Positions 24,252 to 34,900 of a stretch of 64,000 nucleotides of DNA are shown piece by piece. The notes under the pieces were generated by a model. It worked only from the letters and a program-made list of their open reading frames with translations, ran no database searches and had not been told where the DNA came from. The stretch comes from CAVUMR01 sp963742715. Its GTDB lineage: Bacteria; Actinomycetota; Actinomycetes; Mycobacteriales; Micromonosporaceae. The stretch covers positions 1 through 64,000 of the forward strand of contig CAVUMR010000001.1 of the NCBI GenBank assembly GCA_963742715.1. Reading direction: 5' to 3'. The position numbers were made by a program, and so were the translations under genes. Positions within the stretch are counted from its first letter, which is position 1. Every line of letters begins with the position of its first letter.

Positions 24252-25438
24252 GGCGCCCGTCCGATCACCACGCACATGACGCGGATCGCATCGAGATTCC
24301 CGACAATGGCGACCGCGACCAGCGCCCAGAGTGGCCTGTCCACAGCGGCGGCCACCGCGCACAGCAACAGCCGCACGTCCCGCCGCAACAGCCGCTGCGG
24401 TGCGCCGGGGCTCAGTGCGTTGATATACGGAATGAGCAAAGTCGCGGCTATCGCGGCGAAACCCCAGGGCCAGCCGGTCGATCCCGCCGCCAACACCAGA
24501 CCGGCGATGACCGCGATATCGGCGTACCGGTCCAGGGTCGTATCGAGCAGTCCGCCGCGCCGGGACACCCGCATGCTGAGCCGGGCGATCTCGCCGTCCA
24601 CCCCGTCGAGCGCATTGCCTATCTGAATCAGCAGCGCACCGGCGATCAGCCACCACCTGCTGCCGACCGCCACGACACCGGCGCCGAGGACGGTCAGTCC
24701 GAAGCTGGCGAGCGTGAGCATGCTCGGGGTCAGCCGCGGCCGGTGTACCAGCAGCATGGTCACCGGTCGGGACAGCGGCCGGTTCAGGTACCTGGCCACC
24801 AGCCCGTCGGTCCGCTTCGGCCCGTACCGCTGCCAGAGCAGGCGCTCCACCCGGGGTACCTCGGCGGCGGTACGCACCGGCGCCGCCAGTCCGGCCGGTT
24901 CGGTGTACACCGCGCCAGCCAGGCCACCCGGCCCGTGGTCGACCACGGTGTCCAGCCACGCCGGCTCGACGATCGCGAGCCCGGTACGCCCGGCCAGCAC
25001 GGCCGCGCCCGGCGTGTCCACCAGCGCCCGCACCGTCTCCACGTCGAAGACCAGCTGGTCCGGTACGACCAGCAGCCGGCCGTGAGCCTGATCCGCGACC
25101 GCACCGAGCGACAGCGCGTCCGCGTCGACCACCTCGACCGGCAGCCGTTGCGCCAGCCGTACCGTGGCCGGCTCATCGGTGATCACGACGATCCGGTCGA
25201 TGCCGGCGGCGCGCAGCACCCGGGTGGTCCGCTCCAGCAGGCTGATGCCGCCGAGCCGGGTGGTCGCACCGGGCGGACCGGCACCACCGGCGAGCACCAC
25301 GGCGCCGGCCGGCTCGGTACCGGGGTCCGCGGGAAACGCCGCCCCGGTCCCCCGTGCCCCCAGCCGTTCCGCCCCGACCGCGGTGCGGTCCGCGTTGCCG
25401 CGACTGACCCGCGGCTTCGGCACATCTGCATGCGTCAT
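24239..25438 (-). CDS. Nucleotidyltransferase/CDP-alcohol phosphotransferase fusion (IPCT-DIPPS-like)
   Basis: The 399-residue protein has a nucleotidyltransferase-like N-terminal half (AVVLAGGAGPPG about residue 46, IDRIVVITDEPATVR) and a membrane C-terminal half. The latter carries the CDP-alcohol phosphotransferase motif D-x2-DG-x2-AR-x9-G-x3-D-x3-D (DGVDGEIARLSM then GGLLDTTLDRYAD). This layout matches bifunctional enzymes that make CDP-inositol and join it to inositol phosphate, or related head groups. The Gly-rich loop is atypical, so the first activity is less sure. ATG 25438 is the first Met outside an Arg/Gly-rich, non-coding-looking extension. Confidence 0.8.
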   Translation of the reverse strand: MTHADVPKPRVSRGNADRTAVGAERLGARGTGAAFPADPGTEPAGAVVLAGGAGPPGATTRLGGISLLERTTRVLRAAGIDRIVVITDEPATVRLAQRLPVEVVDADALSLGAVADQAHGRLLVVPDQLVFDVETVRALVDTPGAAVLAGRTGLAIVEPAWLDTVVDHGPGGLAGAVYTEPAGLAAPVRTAAEVPRVERLLWQRYGPKRTDGLVARYLNRPLSRPVTMLLVHRPRLTPSMLTLASFGLTVLGAGVVAVGSRWWLIAGALLIQIGNALDGVDGEIARLSMRVSRRGGLLDTTLDRYADIAVIAGLVLAAGSTGWPWGFAAIAATLLIPYINALSPGAPQRLLRRDVRLLLCAVAAAVDRPLWALVAVAIVGNLDAIRVMCVVIGRAPGPR

Positions 25439-25567
25439 TGCCCACCCCGACTGTCCCGGGCGCCGACGGCTGCCGATCCACCCCGCCTGGCGCACGCCCG
25501 GTCCGCCCCGATGCTGACACACCCGGTGGGATCAGGCTCGGTTATGCACAGGCGCCGACCGGGGTGG

Positions 25568-26425
25568 TCAGCCGGGCATCGTCTCCCCGCCGAGCGGGGC
25601 GAGCACCTCTCCGGTGTAGTACGACGACAGCCGCTCGCTGGCGAAGAACACGTACGACGGCGCGATCTCGTCCGGCTGGGCGGCCCGCTTCATCGGTACC
25701 TGCTCGCCGAACTTCTCCACCCGGTCCTCGTCGAAGGTGGCCGGGATCAGCGGGGTCCACACCGGCCCGGGCGCGACGCAGTTGACCCGGATCCCGCGCT
25801 CGGTCAACGACTGCGCCAGTGCGTACGTGAAGGCGATGACCGCGCCCTTCGTGGCCGAGTAGTCGAGCAGCGTCTTGTTGCCGCGCAGCCCGTTCACCGA
25901 CGCGGTGTTGATGACGGCTCCGCCGTCGGGCAGGTGCCGCAGCGCCGCCTTGGTGACCCGGAAGAAGCTGTCGATGTTCACCGCGAACGTGTGCCGCCAC
26001 TGCTCGTCGGACAGCTCCTCCAGGGAGTCCACCGGCGACTGGTAGGCCACGTTGTTGACCAGAATGTCCAGCCGGCCGAGCTGTTCGACGGTCTGCCGGA
26101 CCACCTGCTCGCACTGCGCGGCGTCGCCCAGGTTGCCGGGCAGCAGCACGCACCGCCGCCCTTCGGCCTCGACCACCCTCTTGGTGTGCTCGGCGTCGTC
26201 GTGCTCGGTCAGGTACGCGATCGCGACATCGGCGCCCTCTTTGGCGAACGCGGCCGCGACCGCCCGTCCGATCCCGGAGTCTCCTCCGGTGATCAGCGCG
26301 ACGCGATCGGCGAGCAGCTCCCGCCCGGCGTAGCCGCGCATCTCGTCGTGGGGCTCGGGCTGCATGTCGCCGGTCGAGCCGGGATACCCCTGCTCCTGAC
26401 CGGGCGGTGTCTGGCTGTCGGACAT
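25568..26425 (-). CDS. Short-chain dehydrogenase/reductase (general-stress YhdG-like group)
   Basis: The 285-residue SDR has a hydrophilic leader rich in Gly, Pro and Gln (residues 1-28), cofactor loop TGGDSGIGRAV (about residue 46), NNVAYQ, catalytic Ser in NTASVNG, and YSATKGA. The long polar leader and ending (SSYYTGEVLAPLGGETMPG) match stress-induced SDRs of the YhdG/YgdA group, whose substrates are unclear. It is divergent from the MFS gene. Confidence 0.9.
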   Translation of the reverse strand: MSDSQTPPGQEQGYPGSTGDMQPEPHDEMRGYAGRELLADRVALITGGDSGIGRAVAAAFAKEGADVAIAYLTEHDDAEHTKRVVEAEGRRCVLLPGNLGDAAQCEQVVRQTVEQLGRLDILVNNVAYQSPVDSLEELSDEQWRHTFAVNIDSFFRVTKAALRHLPDGGAVINTASVNGLRGNKTLLDYSATKGAVIAFTYALAQSLTERGIRVNCVAPGPVWTPLIPATFDEDRVEKFGEQVPMKRAAQPDEIAPSYVFFASERLSSYYTGEVLAPLGGETMPG

Positions 26426-26641
26426 GGCAGCCGGCTACCCCGGCCGTGACCGGCTGAAACGATCTTCACGGTTTTTCCGAATGCCCGTCCGGGTACGGCC
26501 GGAGCCAGGATGCTCGTGGCTACCGGTCGTTGTGTCGCGTACCGGACAGCGCGCTGTTCGGCCGGTACCGGTCCCACGATGATTCCCGGCCGGGGCTGGG
26601 TACGTAAAACGATTGTCGGTGTGTGTTCTCCGGAGGTGATC

Positions 26642-28513
26642 ATGGGCGGCTCCGCCCCGATGGCGACCATCGAGACCGATATTCCGGCCCGGCTCGACCG
26701 GCTGCCGTGGTCCCGGTGGCACTGGCTTGTCGTCCTCGGCCTGGGCACCGTGTGGATCCTCGACGGGCTCGAGGTGACGATCGTCGGCGCGATCGCCCCC
26801 AGGCTGTCCGAGCCCGGTAGCGGGCTGGAACTCTCGGCCGGAGACGCCGGCCTGTCCGGTGCCATCTACGTGGTCGGTGCCTGTTTCGGGGCACTGTTCT
26901 TCGGCTGGCTCACCGACCGGCTCGGTCGCAAGAAGCTTTTCATGATCACTTTGATCGTGTACCTGGTGGCCACGGTCGCGACCGCGTTCTCGTTCGCGCC
27001 GTGGTTCTTCTTCGTCGCCCGGTTCTTCACCGGAGCCGGTATCGGTGGCGAATACTCCGCCATCAACTCGGCCATCGACGAGCTGATCCCGGCCCGGGTA
27101 CGCGGCCGCGTCGACCTGATGATCAACGGCTCGTACTGGCTGGGCACGGTCGCCGGCGCGCTGCTGTCGGTGGTACTGCTCGATCCGAATCTGTTGCCGT
27201 CCAGCGTCGGTTGGCGGATCGCATTCGCGCTCGGCGCGGTACTGGGCCTGGCGATTCTGCTGGTCCGGCGGAACGTACCGGAGAGCCCGCGCTGGCTGTT
27301 CATCCACGGTCGCAACGACGAGGCGAACCGGCTGGTCGCGGAGATCGAACGGCAGGTGAGCGACGACGAGTCCGAGCCGCTGGACGAGCCGGAGGGCACC
27401 ATCCGGATCCGGCAACGGCAGTCCATCGGTTTCGGGCTGATCGCGCGTACCGCGCTGCGTGACTATCCGCGCCGGTCGGTACTGGGATTGGCGCTGTTCA
27501 TCGGCCAGGCGTTCCTGTACAACGCGACCCTGTTCACGTTCACCACCATCATCGTGACGTTCTTCAAGGTGTCGTCGAACAGCGCGCCGCTGTATCTGGC
27601 CGTGTTCGCGGTCGGCAACTTCTTCGGCCCGATCGTGCTCGGGCCGTTGTTCGACACCGTCGGCCGGCGCAAGATGATCAGCTTCTCGTACCTCGGCTCC
27701 GGGCTGCTGCTCGCGATCACGGCCTGGCTCTTCTCCGCCGACCTGCTCACCGCGCTCACGTTGACGCTGGCGTACGCGGTGGTGTTCTTCCTCGCCAGCG
27801 CCGGTGCGAGCGCGGCGTACCTGACGGTCAGCGAAATCTTCCCGATGGAGATGCGGGCGCTCGCCATCGCGTTCTTCTACGCGATCGGCACCGGCGTCGG
27901 CGGCATCATCGGACCGCTGCTGTTCGGCGCGTACGCCGAGAGCGGCAGTGCAAATAAGGTGGCGTTCGGATTTCTGATCGGCGCGATCCTGATGGCCCTG
28001 GCCGGGCTGGTGGAGCTGGCCCTTGGCGTGGATGCCGAACAGCGCTCGTTGGAGGACATCGCCGAGCCGATCAGCGCGACCGAAGCCGCCGCCGACGAGG
28101 GCGGGGACGGACCGGACGAGGACGGGCCGTCCGGGACCGACCGCGACGGGCAGGCGCCGGTGCCGGCCGGTGCCGGGCCGGCCGCCGCGCTGGCGGCGGC
28201 CGCGGCCGGACGGGGTCGGGGGCGCTCCCCGCGCCGGATCTGGTCGCCGATGATCGGCGCGACCGAGTACCCGGACACGCAGCGCCAACTCGACCGCGAG
28301 GTGGACGCGATCGTCGCGATGATCCAGCACGGCGGGGTGCTGCCGCGGCGGCAACTCGCCGAACGTCTGCAGGCGCACCGCTGGGGTCCCGGCCGGTTCG
28401 TCGCGGCGGTGCGGTACGCCGAAGCCACCGGCCGGATCGAGCGCAGCGGCGGCGCGTACACCCTCGGGCCCCGGGAGACCTCCGGCCCGTCCCGCGAGAG
28501 CGCGCCGGAGTAA
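26642..28513 (+). CDS. MFS transporter with C-terminal winged-helix-like extension
   Basis: Residues 15-475 form a twelve-helix MFS transporter of the sugar/metabolite:proton symporter type (WILDGLEVTIVG, TDRLGRKKLF, GGEYSAINSAIDE, VPESPRWLF, VDAEQRSLEDIAEP at the end of the core). It continues for about 150 residues: an acidic and Ala/Gly/Pro-rich linker (about 480-530), then a compact region at 552-611 (MIQHGGVLPRRQLAERL, FVAAVRYAEATGRIER) that looks like a winged helix. ATG 26642 follows GGAGG by six bases. Confidence 0.85.
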   Translation: MGGSAPMATIETDIPARLDRLPWSRWHWLVVLGLGTVWILDGLEVTIVGAIAPRLSEPGSGLELSAGDAGLSGAIYVVGACFGALFFGWLTDRLGRKKLFMITLIVYLVATVATAFSFAPWFFFVARFFTGAGIGGEYSAINSAIDELIPARVRGRVDLMINGSYWLGTVAGALLSVVLLDPNLLPSSVGWRIAFALGAVLGLAILLVRRNVPESPRWLFIHGRNDEANRLVAEIERQVSDDESEPLDEPEGTIRIRQRQSIGFGLIARTALRDYPRRSVLGLALFIGQAFLYNATLFTFTTIIVTFFKVSSNSAPLYLAVFAVGNFFGPIVLGPLFDTVGRRKMISFSYLGSGLLLAITAWLFSADLLTALTLTLAYAVVFFLASAGASAAYLTVSEIFPMEMRALAIAFFYAIGTGVGGIIGPLLFGAYAESGSANKVAFGFLIGAILMALAGLVELALGVDAEQRSLEDIAEPISATEAAADEGGDGPDEDGPSGTDRDGQAPVPAGAGPAAALAAAAAGRGRGRSPRRIWSPMIGATEYPDTQRQLDREVDAIVAMIQHGGVLPRRQLAERLQAHRWGPGRFVAAVRYAEATGRIERSGGAYTLGPRETSGPSRESAPE

Positions 28514-28570
28514 CCGCGAGCCCGCAGGCCAGGCTGGCGCACGTAGCCGACGGTGGGGAACCGACCGCGG

Positions 28571-29470
28571 CTACTTGCGGCGGGGGGTCGTCATCAGGCC
28601 GTCCAGGAAGTACCGCTGGGCGGCGAAGAAGATGAGGATCATCGGCACGGTGGCGATCACGCTCGCCGCCAGTACGAGCTCCCACTGCGCTTCGCCGCCC
28701 TGACCGAACCGGTCCAGCACCGCCTTCAACCCCCGGGGCAGCGTGTACAGGTTCGGATCGCGCAGGTAGATCAGCGGCTTCATCAGCTCGGTCCAGCTCG
28801 TCTTGAGCTCGAACACGAACACGACGAGCAGCCCGGGGCGGGCCAGCGGCAGCGCGATCGAGCGGAACATCCGCAGATAGCTCGCACCGTCGAGCTGCGC
28901 GGCCTCGAACACGTCGCGCGGCATGCTCAGGAAGAACTGCCGCAGCAGGAAGATGTAGAACGCGGAGCCGAACAGGTTCTGCGCCCACAGCGGTACCTGG
29001 GTGCTCTCCAGTCCCAGCGCGTGCCACTCCAGGAACACCGGCACGATGGTCACCGCGGTGGGCAGCATCATGGTCGCCAGTACCAGCCCGAACAGCGGCC
29101 GCCGGGCGGGAAACCGGAAGTGGGCGAAGCCGAACGCCACGAACGCGCTGGACGCGGTCACCGTGATCGCCGCCGCCAGGCCGACGATCACGCTGTTGCC
29201 GAGCCACAGCAGCATGGGCACCTTTTCCCACACCGTGACGTAGTTCTCCGGCGCGAACGGCCGGGGCAGCAGCGCGTTGTTGAACACGTACGCGCGGTTC
29301 TTCAGCGAGGCGCTGACCAGCCACACGAACGGGTACAGGAACAGCACCGTCATGACCGAGAGCCCGAGCAGTGCCAGCCACGGCGGCCGCCGGCGGCGCG
29401 GCTTGGCGGGGAGGTCCACCGGCTGACCGATGGCCAGGCGGGTGAGGTCCGGCTGCGCCACCGCGATCAC
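28571..29470 (-). CDS. Sugar ABC transporter permease (MalG-type)
   Basis: This 299-residue inner-membrane permease has six predicted helices and the EAA loop EAAQLDGASYLRMFRSIALP (about residue 193) that contacts the ATPase. It pairs with the MalF-type permease upstream, whose stop overlaps its start by four bases. No ATPase gene follows, which is usual for actinomycete carbohydrate importers that share an MsiK-type ATPase encoded elsewhere. Confidence 0.93.
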   Translation of the reverse strand: MIAVAQPDLTRLAIGQPVDLPAKPRRRRPPWLALLGLSVMTVLFLYPFVWLVSASLKNRAYVFNNALLPRPFAPENYVTVWEKVPMLLWLGNSVIVGLAAAITVTASSAFVAFGFAHFRFPARRPLFGLVLATMMLPTAVTIVPVFLEWHALGLESTQVPLWAQNLFGSAFYIFLLRQFFLSMPRDVFEAAQLDGASYLRMFRSIALPLARPGLLVVFVFELKTSWTELMKPLIYLRDPNLYTLPRGLKAVLDRFGQGGEAQWELVLAASVIATVPMILIFFAAQRYFLDGLMTTPRRK

Positions 29471-30459
29471 TCCCCCTCGTAGTAGACGTACCGGTTGCTG
29501 ACCTTCACCTGTACCGCCGTGATCGCGACGATCACGAGGAACAGGATCCAGGCCAGCGCGGACGCGTATCCCATGTGCAGGAACTGGAAGCCCTGCTGGA
29601 ACAGGTAGATGACGTAGAACAGGGCGGCGTCACCCTCGCTGGAGCGGGTGTTGCCGACGCCGAAGAACATCGAGTACGCCTCGGTGAAGGTCTGCAGTGA
29701 GGCGATCGTGTTGACGATCAACGTGAAGTAGATGGCGCCGCTGATCATCGGCAGGGTGATGTGCCGGAACTGCTTCCAGCCGCCCGCGCCGTCCAGCCGG
29801 GCCGCCTCGTAGAGGTGCGGCGGTACGCCCGCGAGCGCGGCCAGGTAGATGATCACGGTGCCGCCGACCTGCCACGCCATCATCACCACCAGACCCGGCT
29901 TGATCCAGGTCGGGTCGGTGGTCCAGTTCGGACCGTCGAAGCCGAACCAGCCGAGCACCTCGTTGATCAGGCCGGTCTGCCCGTTGAGCAGGAGCAGGAA
30001 CATCGCGGCCAGCGCCACCGGCGGGGTCATCACCGGCAGGTAGGCGACGGTACGGAAGAACCCACCGGCCCGGCCGTGCCGCAGGATGAGCATCGCGATC
30101 GCGAGCGACAGGACGAGCTGAAGCGGTAGGTGCAAGGCGGTGTAGAAGGCCGTGTTCCACAGCGCGGTGGCGACCTTCGGGTCGTGCACCAGCTCCCGAT
30201 AGTTGTCGGTGCCGACGAACCGCGGTGAGTTGATCAGGTCGTAGTCGGTGAACGACAGGATCAGGCTCGCCACCATCGGCCCGGCCGTGAAGATCAGAAA
30301 ACCCACCAGCCAGGGGCTCAGGAAGATCAGTCCCCACCGCGCCTCGCGGGAGGCCGCTCCGGACCGCTTGGCCGGTCGCGGCCCCGGGGTGGCGCCCCGG
30401 GGCCGGGACTGCTGGGTGAGCTCGCTGCCAGGCTCCCCACCTGCCACGACGCTGGTCAC
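29467..30459 (-). CDS. Sugar ABC transporter permease (MalF-type)
   Basis: This 330-residue permease has a charged cytoplasmic leader (residues 1-40), the first helix in GLIFLSPWLVGFLIFTAGPM, and the EAA loop YEAARLDGAGGWKQFRHITLP (about residue 236; read as YEAARLDGAGG and KQFRHITLP). It forms the channel with the MalG-type subunit. It starts six bases after the binding-protein stop. The substrate is unknown. Confidence 0.93.
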   Translation of the reverse strand: MTSVVAGGEPGSELTQQSRPRGATPGPRPAKRSGAASREARWGLIFLSPWLVGFLIFTAGPMVASLILSFTDYDLINSPRFVGTDNYRELVHDPKVATALWNTAFYTALHLPLQLVLSLAIAMLILRHGRAGGFFRTVAYLPVMTPPVALAAMFLLLLNGQTGLINEVLGWFGFDGPNWTTDPTWIKPGLVVMMAWQVGGTVIIYLAALAGVPPHLYEAARLDGAGGWKQFRHITLPMISGAIYFTLIVNTIASLQTFTEAYSMFFGVGNTRSSEGDAALFYVIYLFQQGFQFLHMGYASALAWILFLVIVAITAVQVKVSNRYVYYEGE

Positions 30460-30465
30460 GGCGGC

Positions 30466-31806
30466 CTACTTCGAGGCCTTCTGCAACGCCTGGGTCGCCT
30501 CCGCCTGCGCCTGTCTGAGCGCCTGGGCGGGGGTCTGTCGTCCGGTGAGCACCCGGTTCACCGCTGCCTCCATGGCGGCGTTGATCTCCTGTCCGGCCGG
30601 CGAGGCGGGCAGCGCGAACGCGGTGTCCTGGATCGACCGCGCGACCTCGACGCCGGCGTCGATGAGCTTGCTCTTACCCGGCTGGTACACGTCGGAGAAG
30701 ATCTTGTCGTCCGCTTCCTTGTTCCCGGTGAACGTGCCGGTGTAGACGCCGCCCTTCTTCTCCACCGCCGCCTTGCGGGCCCGGGCCGCGGCGACCCAGC
30801 TGTCCGTCGAGGTCATCGAGGCGATGAACGAGCACGCCTCGTCGACGTGCTTGGCGCCCTTGGGGATCGCCCAGGCCAGCCCGGTGACGAGGCTGATCGG
30901 CTCGCCCTGCCGGTCGGTGAACGGCGTGACGCCGAGATCGACGTTCGGCGAGGCGTCGGCGAGCGCGTTGATCCGCCAGTTCTCCCACGGGCTGGCGCCG
31001 ATCTGGTTCTGCGCGTATTCGTTCTTGGCGCCGAACACGTCGAAGCTGTCCCGGAACGCCTTGAAGTTCGCCCAGCCACCCTGCGCCTTGATCAGGTTGG
31101 CGGTGAACGTCAGCGCTTCGACCACCTTCGGGTCGTCCATCGAGACGCTCTTGCCGTCGTCGCTGATCAGCTGGCCGCCGTTGGCGCGCACCCACATCGG
31201 CAGGAACTCGGGGATCTTCGGGTCGAAGCCGATCCTGGTCGGCTTGCCGCCGGAGACCTTGGCGAGCCGGGCGCTGGTCTGCGCGAGCTTCGTCCAGTCG
31301 GTGGTGCTCACGTCGTCCGGGCGCAGACCGGCCTGCTTGACCGCGGTGTTGTTGACGAGCAGTACCCGGACGATGGCGAAGTCCGGCAGGCCGTAGACCT
31401 TGTCCTGGTACGTCACCTGGTCGACCGCGGACTCGCGGAAGTTACCGAGGTCGACATTCTCGGACTTGACGCAGCTGTCGAGCGGCTGGATCGCGCCGCT
31501 GGCCGCGTACGTGCCGATGTAGTTGCGTTCCATGTAGACCACGTCCGGTGGGCTGCCGCTGGCGACCGCGGACAGGAACTGCTGCTGGTCGAAGCCACCT
31601 TCGTTGATCTTTACCTTGATGTCGGAGTGCGCCTTCTTGAACGCGTCCACCCGCGCGGTGGCGTTCTCGTCCGGCAGGCCGAAGCCCATCGTGCTGATCG
31701 ACTTCGAGCCGCCGTCCGAGTCCGACGAGCCGACACCGCCGCAGGCGGTGAGAGCCAGTAGTGCCGCGAGCGTGGCGGCAAGCGCGGTACGGCGAGCGAT
31801 CATCAT
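30466..31806 (-). CDS. Sugar ABC transporter substrate-binding lipoprotein
   Basis: The 446-residue extracellular receptor belongs to the MalE/CUT1 cluster. A lipoprotein signal (residues 1-22, lipobox LTAC with Cys22) anchors it. The mature part begins with a Ser/Asp/Gly-rich tether and has cluster-1 features such as VDAFKKAHSDIKVKINEGGFD and GASPWENWRINA. Two ATG codons lie in tandem at 31806 and 31803; GGGGGAGG is six bases before the first. It is the first gene of the importer operon. Confidence 0.93.
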   Translation of the reverse strand: MMIARRTALAATLAALLALTACGGVGSSDSDGGSKSISTMGFGLPDENATARVDAFKKAHSDIKVKINEGGFDQQQFLSAVASGSPPDVVYMERNYIGTYAASGAIQPLDSCVKSENVDLGNFRESAVDQVTYQDKVYGLPDFAIVRVLLVNNTAVKQAGLRPDDVSTTDWTKLAQTSARLAKVSGGKPTRIGFDPKIPEFLPMWVRANGGQLISDDGKSVSMDDPKVVEALTFTANLIKAQGGWANFKAFRDSFDVFGAKNEYAQNQIGASPWENWRINALADASPNVDLGVTPFTDRQGEPISLVTGLAWAIPKGAKHVDEACSFIASMTSTDSWVAAARARKAAVEKKGGVYTGTFTGNKEADDKIFSDVYQPGKSKLIDAGVEVARSIQDTAFALPASPAGQEINAAMEAAVNRVLTGRQTPAQALRQAQAEATQALQKASK

Positions 31807-31907
31807 TCCGGTCCTCCCCCTCGTGAACCCTCGGTGTCCTCTGCCCCGTTCCGGATCCCGTCACACCTCGCTACCGCATTTTGTTGTCTACAGGCAAGAG
31901 ATCGGCT

Positions 31908-34900
31908 CTACCCGCGCCGGGGCAGCCGGCTGATCTGCGGTCCGGCCGGCTCGGTCGGCTCGGGGCCGGCCTGCGCCTGCTCCACCTGAGCGGCCATGCC
32001 AGCCACCGTCGGCGCCTCGAACAGCGCCCGGATCGGCAGCTTCACCCCCAGCTGCTTGCGTACCCGGGCGATGAGCTGCACCGCGACCAGCGAGTTGCCG
32101 CCCAGGTCGAAGAAGTCGTCGTCGGCGGCCACCCCGTCCGCGCCCAGCACGTCGCCCCAGATGCCGGCCAGCGCGACCTCCAGCTCGGTGCCCGGCGGAG
32201 TGCCGTCGACCGGCCCGGGCGACCCGGTGCCGGTGCTCTCGGCGGGCTGCTCGGCCAGCGCCTCGCTGGTCACCTCCCTGATCCCGGCCAGCACCCGCTC
32301 GATCGGCGTCACTCCCACCAGGACCTGCGGCCCGAGATCGACGGCGAGCAGCCGGCGGAACGCCTCGGCACCCTCCGCCGGCAGGATGCCCGGCCCCTGG
32401 TCGGCGACGGGACCAGCCTCGGGGGTACCGGCCGGAGCCGCGCCGGTGGCCGCGGCCGGAGTCTCCTGTACCGCGCTGCTGACCGCGTCCGTGTCGATCC
32501 GGCGCAGGACGAAGTCGGTGATCTCGACCAGCGCCTGACCGGTCTCGTCGTACAGCGTGAGATCCGCGCCGATCACCTCGTCGGTACCGGAGTCCCGGTA
32601 CCGCAGGTGGCTGTAGAACCGGGACGGCAACGGTCCCCGGACGAGCAGCCGGCCGTAGCCGAGCGGCAGGTACGAGCCGGTGCCGCCGCGGCCGTGCCCG
32701 AACGAGGTGGCCACGTCGAGCAGCGCGGGGTGCAGGCCCCACTGGTCCAGCTCGTCCGACACCTGTGCCGGTGCCTCGATCAGCGCGAGTTCCTCGGCCG
32801 GCCCCAGGTGTACCTCCCGCATGGCGTCCCAGCGCGGGCCGAAGAACAGCACGCCGGCGTGGCCGCGCATGTGCTGGAGCCGCTCGACCGCGGTACCGCG
32901 GGCCCGGATCGCGGCCAGCTCGGTGGTCGGCGCCGCACCCGCCGGTACCCGGGCACCGCTGCCCCGTACGTGCACCCGGTGGCCGCCGCCCGACGTGCTG
33001 GACAGCTCGAACTCCAGGTCGTCGTCCAGCCCTGGCGTGAACGTGACCCGGACCTGCGCGGTGCTGCCGTCCGGTACCGACAGCGGCTCGATGAACACCA
33101 CGTCCCGCAGCTCGATCGCGGTACCGGGGCTCCCCGGCAGGGTCTCGGCCAGCGCCTGCCGCACCGTCTCCAGGTGGCCGGTGCCGGGCAGCACGGGGGT
33201 ACCGGCGATCCGGTGCTCGTCGAGCACCCAGTGGGTCGCCGCCCCGATCTCGCCCTCGCACCAGGTCAGGCCGGCACCGGTGGCCGGCTGGCGGCTGGTG
33301 ATGACCGGGTGCGCGACCGGCTCCGGCGGCGGGCCGTCGGTGGTCGTACCGCCGGTCGCCACGGCGCCGGCGATCGCCACGGTGGCGGGGCCGGTGGCGT
33401 CGTCGCGGATCCGGTCGGCCGCCGCCCACAGTGCCGACGGCGCGGCCACCTCGGCGGCCATCCCGACCTCCAGCCAGGCGCCCCAGTCGATGGAGATGAC
33501 CCGGCCGGACCAGCCGTGGTCGCCGCGCGCGTACGAGTCGAGGAACGAGTTCGCCGCGCAGTAGTCGACCTGCCCGAACCCACCGGCGACCGCGGTCACC
33601 GACGAGCACAGCGCGACGAAGTCGACGTCGAGGTCGCCGAACGCCTGGTGGAGCGCGAGCGTACCGGCCAGCTTCGGCGCGATGACCTGCTCGGCGGCCG
33701 CGCGCTCCTTCACCTCGGCCATGCCACCGCCGGGCACCCCGGCCGCGTGCACGATCCCGTCCAGGCGGCCGAACCGCTCCAGTAGCTCGTCGCGTACCCG
33801 GCGCAGGTCGGTCGCGCTGGTCACGTCGGCGGCCGGTACCAGTACCTGCGCCCCGGCCCGCTCCATCCGCCGGATCGCGGCGATGGCCCGACCGGTGCGC
33901 CCACCGGTGCCGTGCTCGGACAGGTACCCGTCCCAGTCCTCCCGGGCCGGCAGCCCGGAACGGGCCAGCAGTACCAGCCGCGCGCGTACCCGCTGGGCCA
34001 GATCCTCCGCGATCGTGATGCCGATACCGCCGAGGCCACCGGTGATCAGGTACGTACCGCCGTCCCGCAGGCCGGCGTTGTCGTCCGCCGACTCGCGCAG
34101 TGGCGTCGGCTGGAAGTCCGGCCGCCAGCGCTGGCCGGCGCGCAGTGGTACCACCGGCTCGTCGGCGGTACGCCCGAGCTCGGCCAGCAGGGCACGCAGT
34201 TGCCGCGCCGGCGGGTCGGCCGGATCCAGGTCGATGTGCCGCACCGGCAGCGAGTCCAGTTCCAGCGGTACCACCCGGGCGATGCCGGCGACGGTGGCGT
34301 GCTCCGGGCGTACCACGTCGTGCCCGGTCACTCCGATCGTGCCGGTGGTGACCGCGTCGAGCCGCACGGCACCGGGGAGCTGCGCGGCGGCGACCGCCTG
34401 GGTCAGGTACAGCAGGCTGTAGAAGCCCAGGTCCTGCGCGGCGGCGACGGCCAGCGGGTCGTGCCCGGCGGGTGCCCCGGCCAGCGGCCAGGCGTGTACC
34501 ACCCGCTCCGGCGCGGTACCCGCGGCGACCAGGTCGGCCAGCAGCGTGTCGTAGTCGGCCCGCTCGGCCGGCCGGATCGTGATCGTGTCGGCGTCCCGCT
34601 GGTACGACGCGCCGGCGCGGACCTCCACGACAGAGGTACCGCCCGCGCGCAACGCCTCGACGAGTCCGGCCGCGACCGGGTCGTCCGCGCTGAAGACGAG
34701 GCAACGACCCAGGTCCGCGGTGGGCCGTACCGGCACCGGCGCCGCTTCGGGGCGCCAGCTCGGCACGGTGAACCAGTGCGGCAGCGCGAGTGGCCCGGTG
34801 GCCTCCGGCCGGGTGGGCGTGCCCGCGACCTCGGTGTCCGGGTCGACCCAGTAGTACACCCGCTCGAACGGGTATGTCGGCAGCGGTACCCGGTTGCCGG

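Noticed and set aside
28571..31806. Incomplete ABC importer as a sign of gene loss
   Set aside because: Actinomycete CUT1 importers commonly lack a local ATPase and use a shared one, so absence here is normal.
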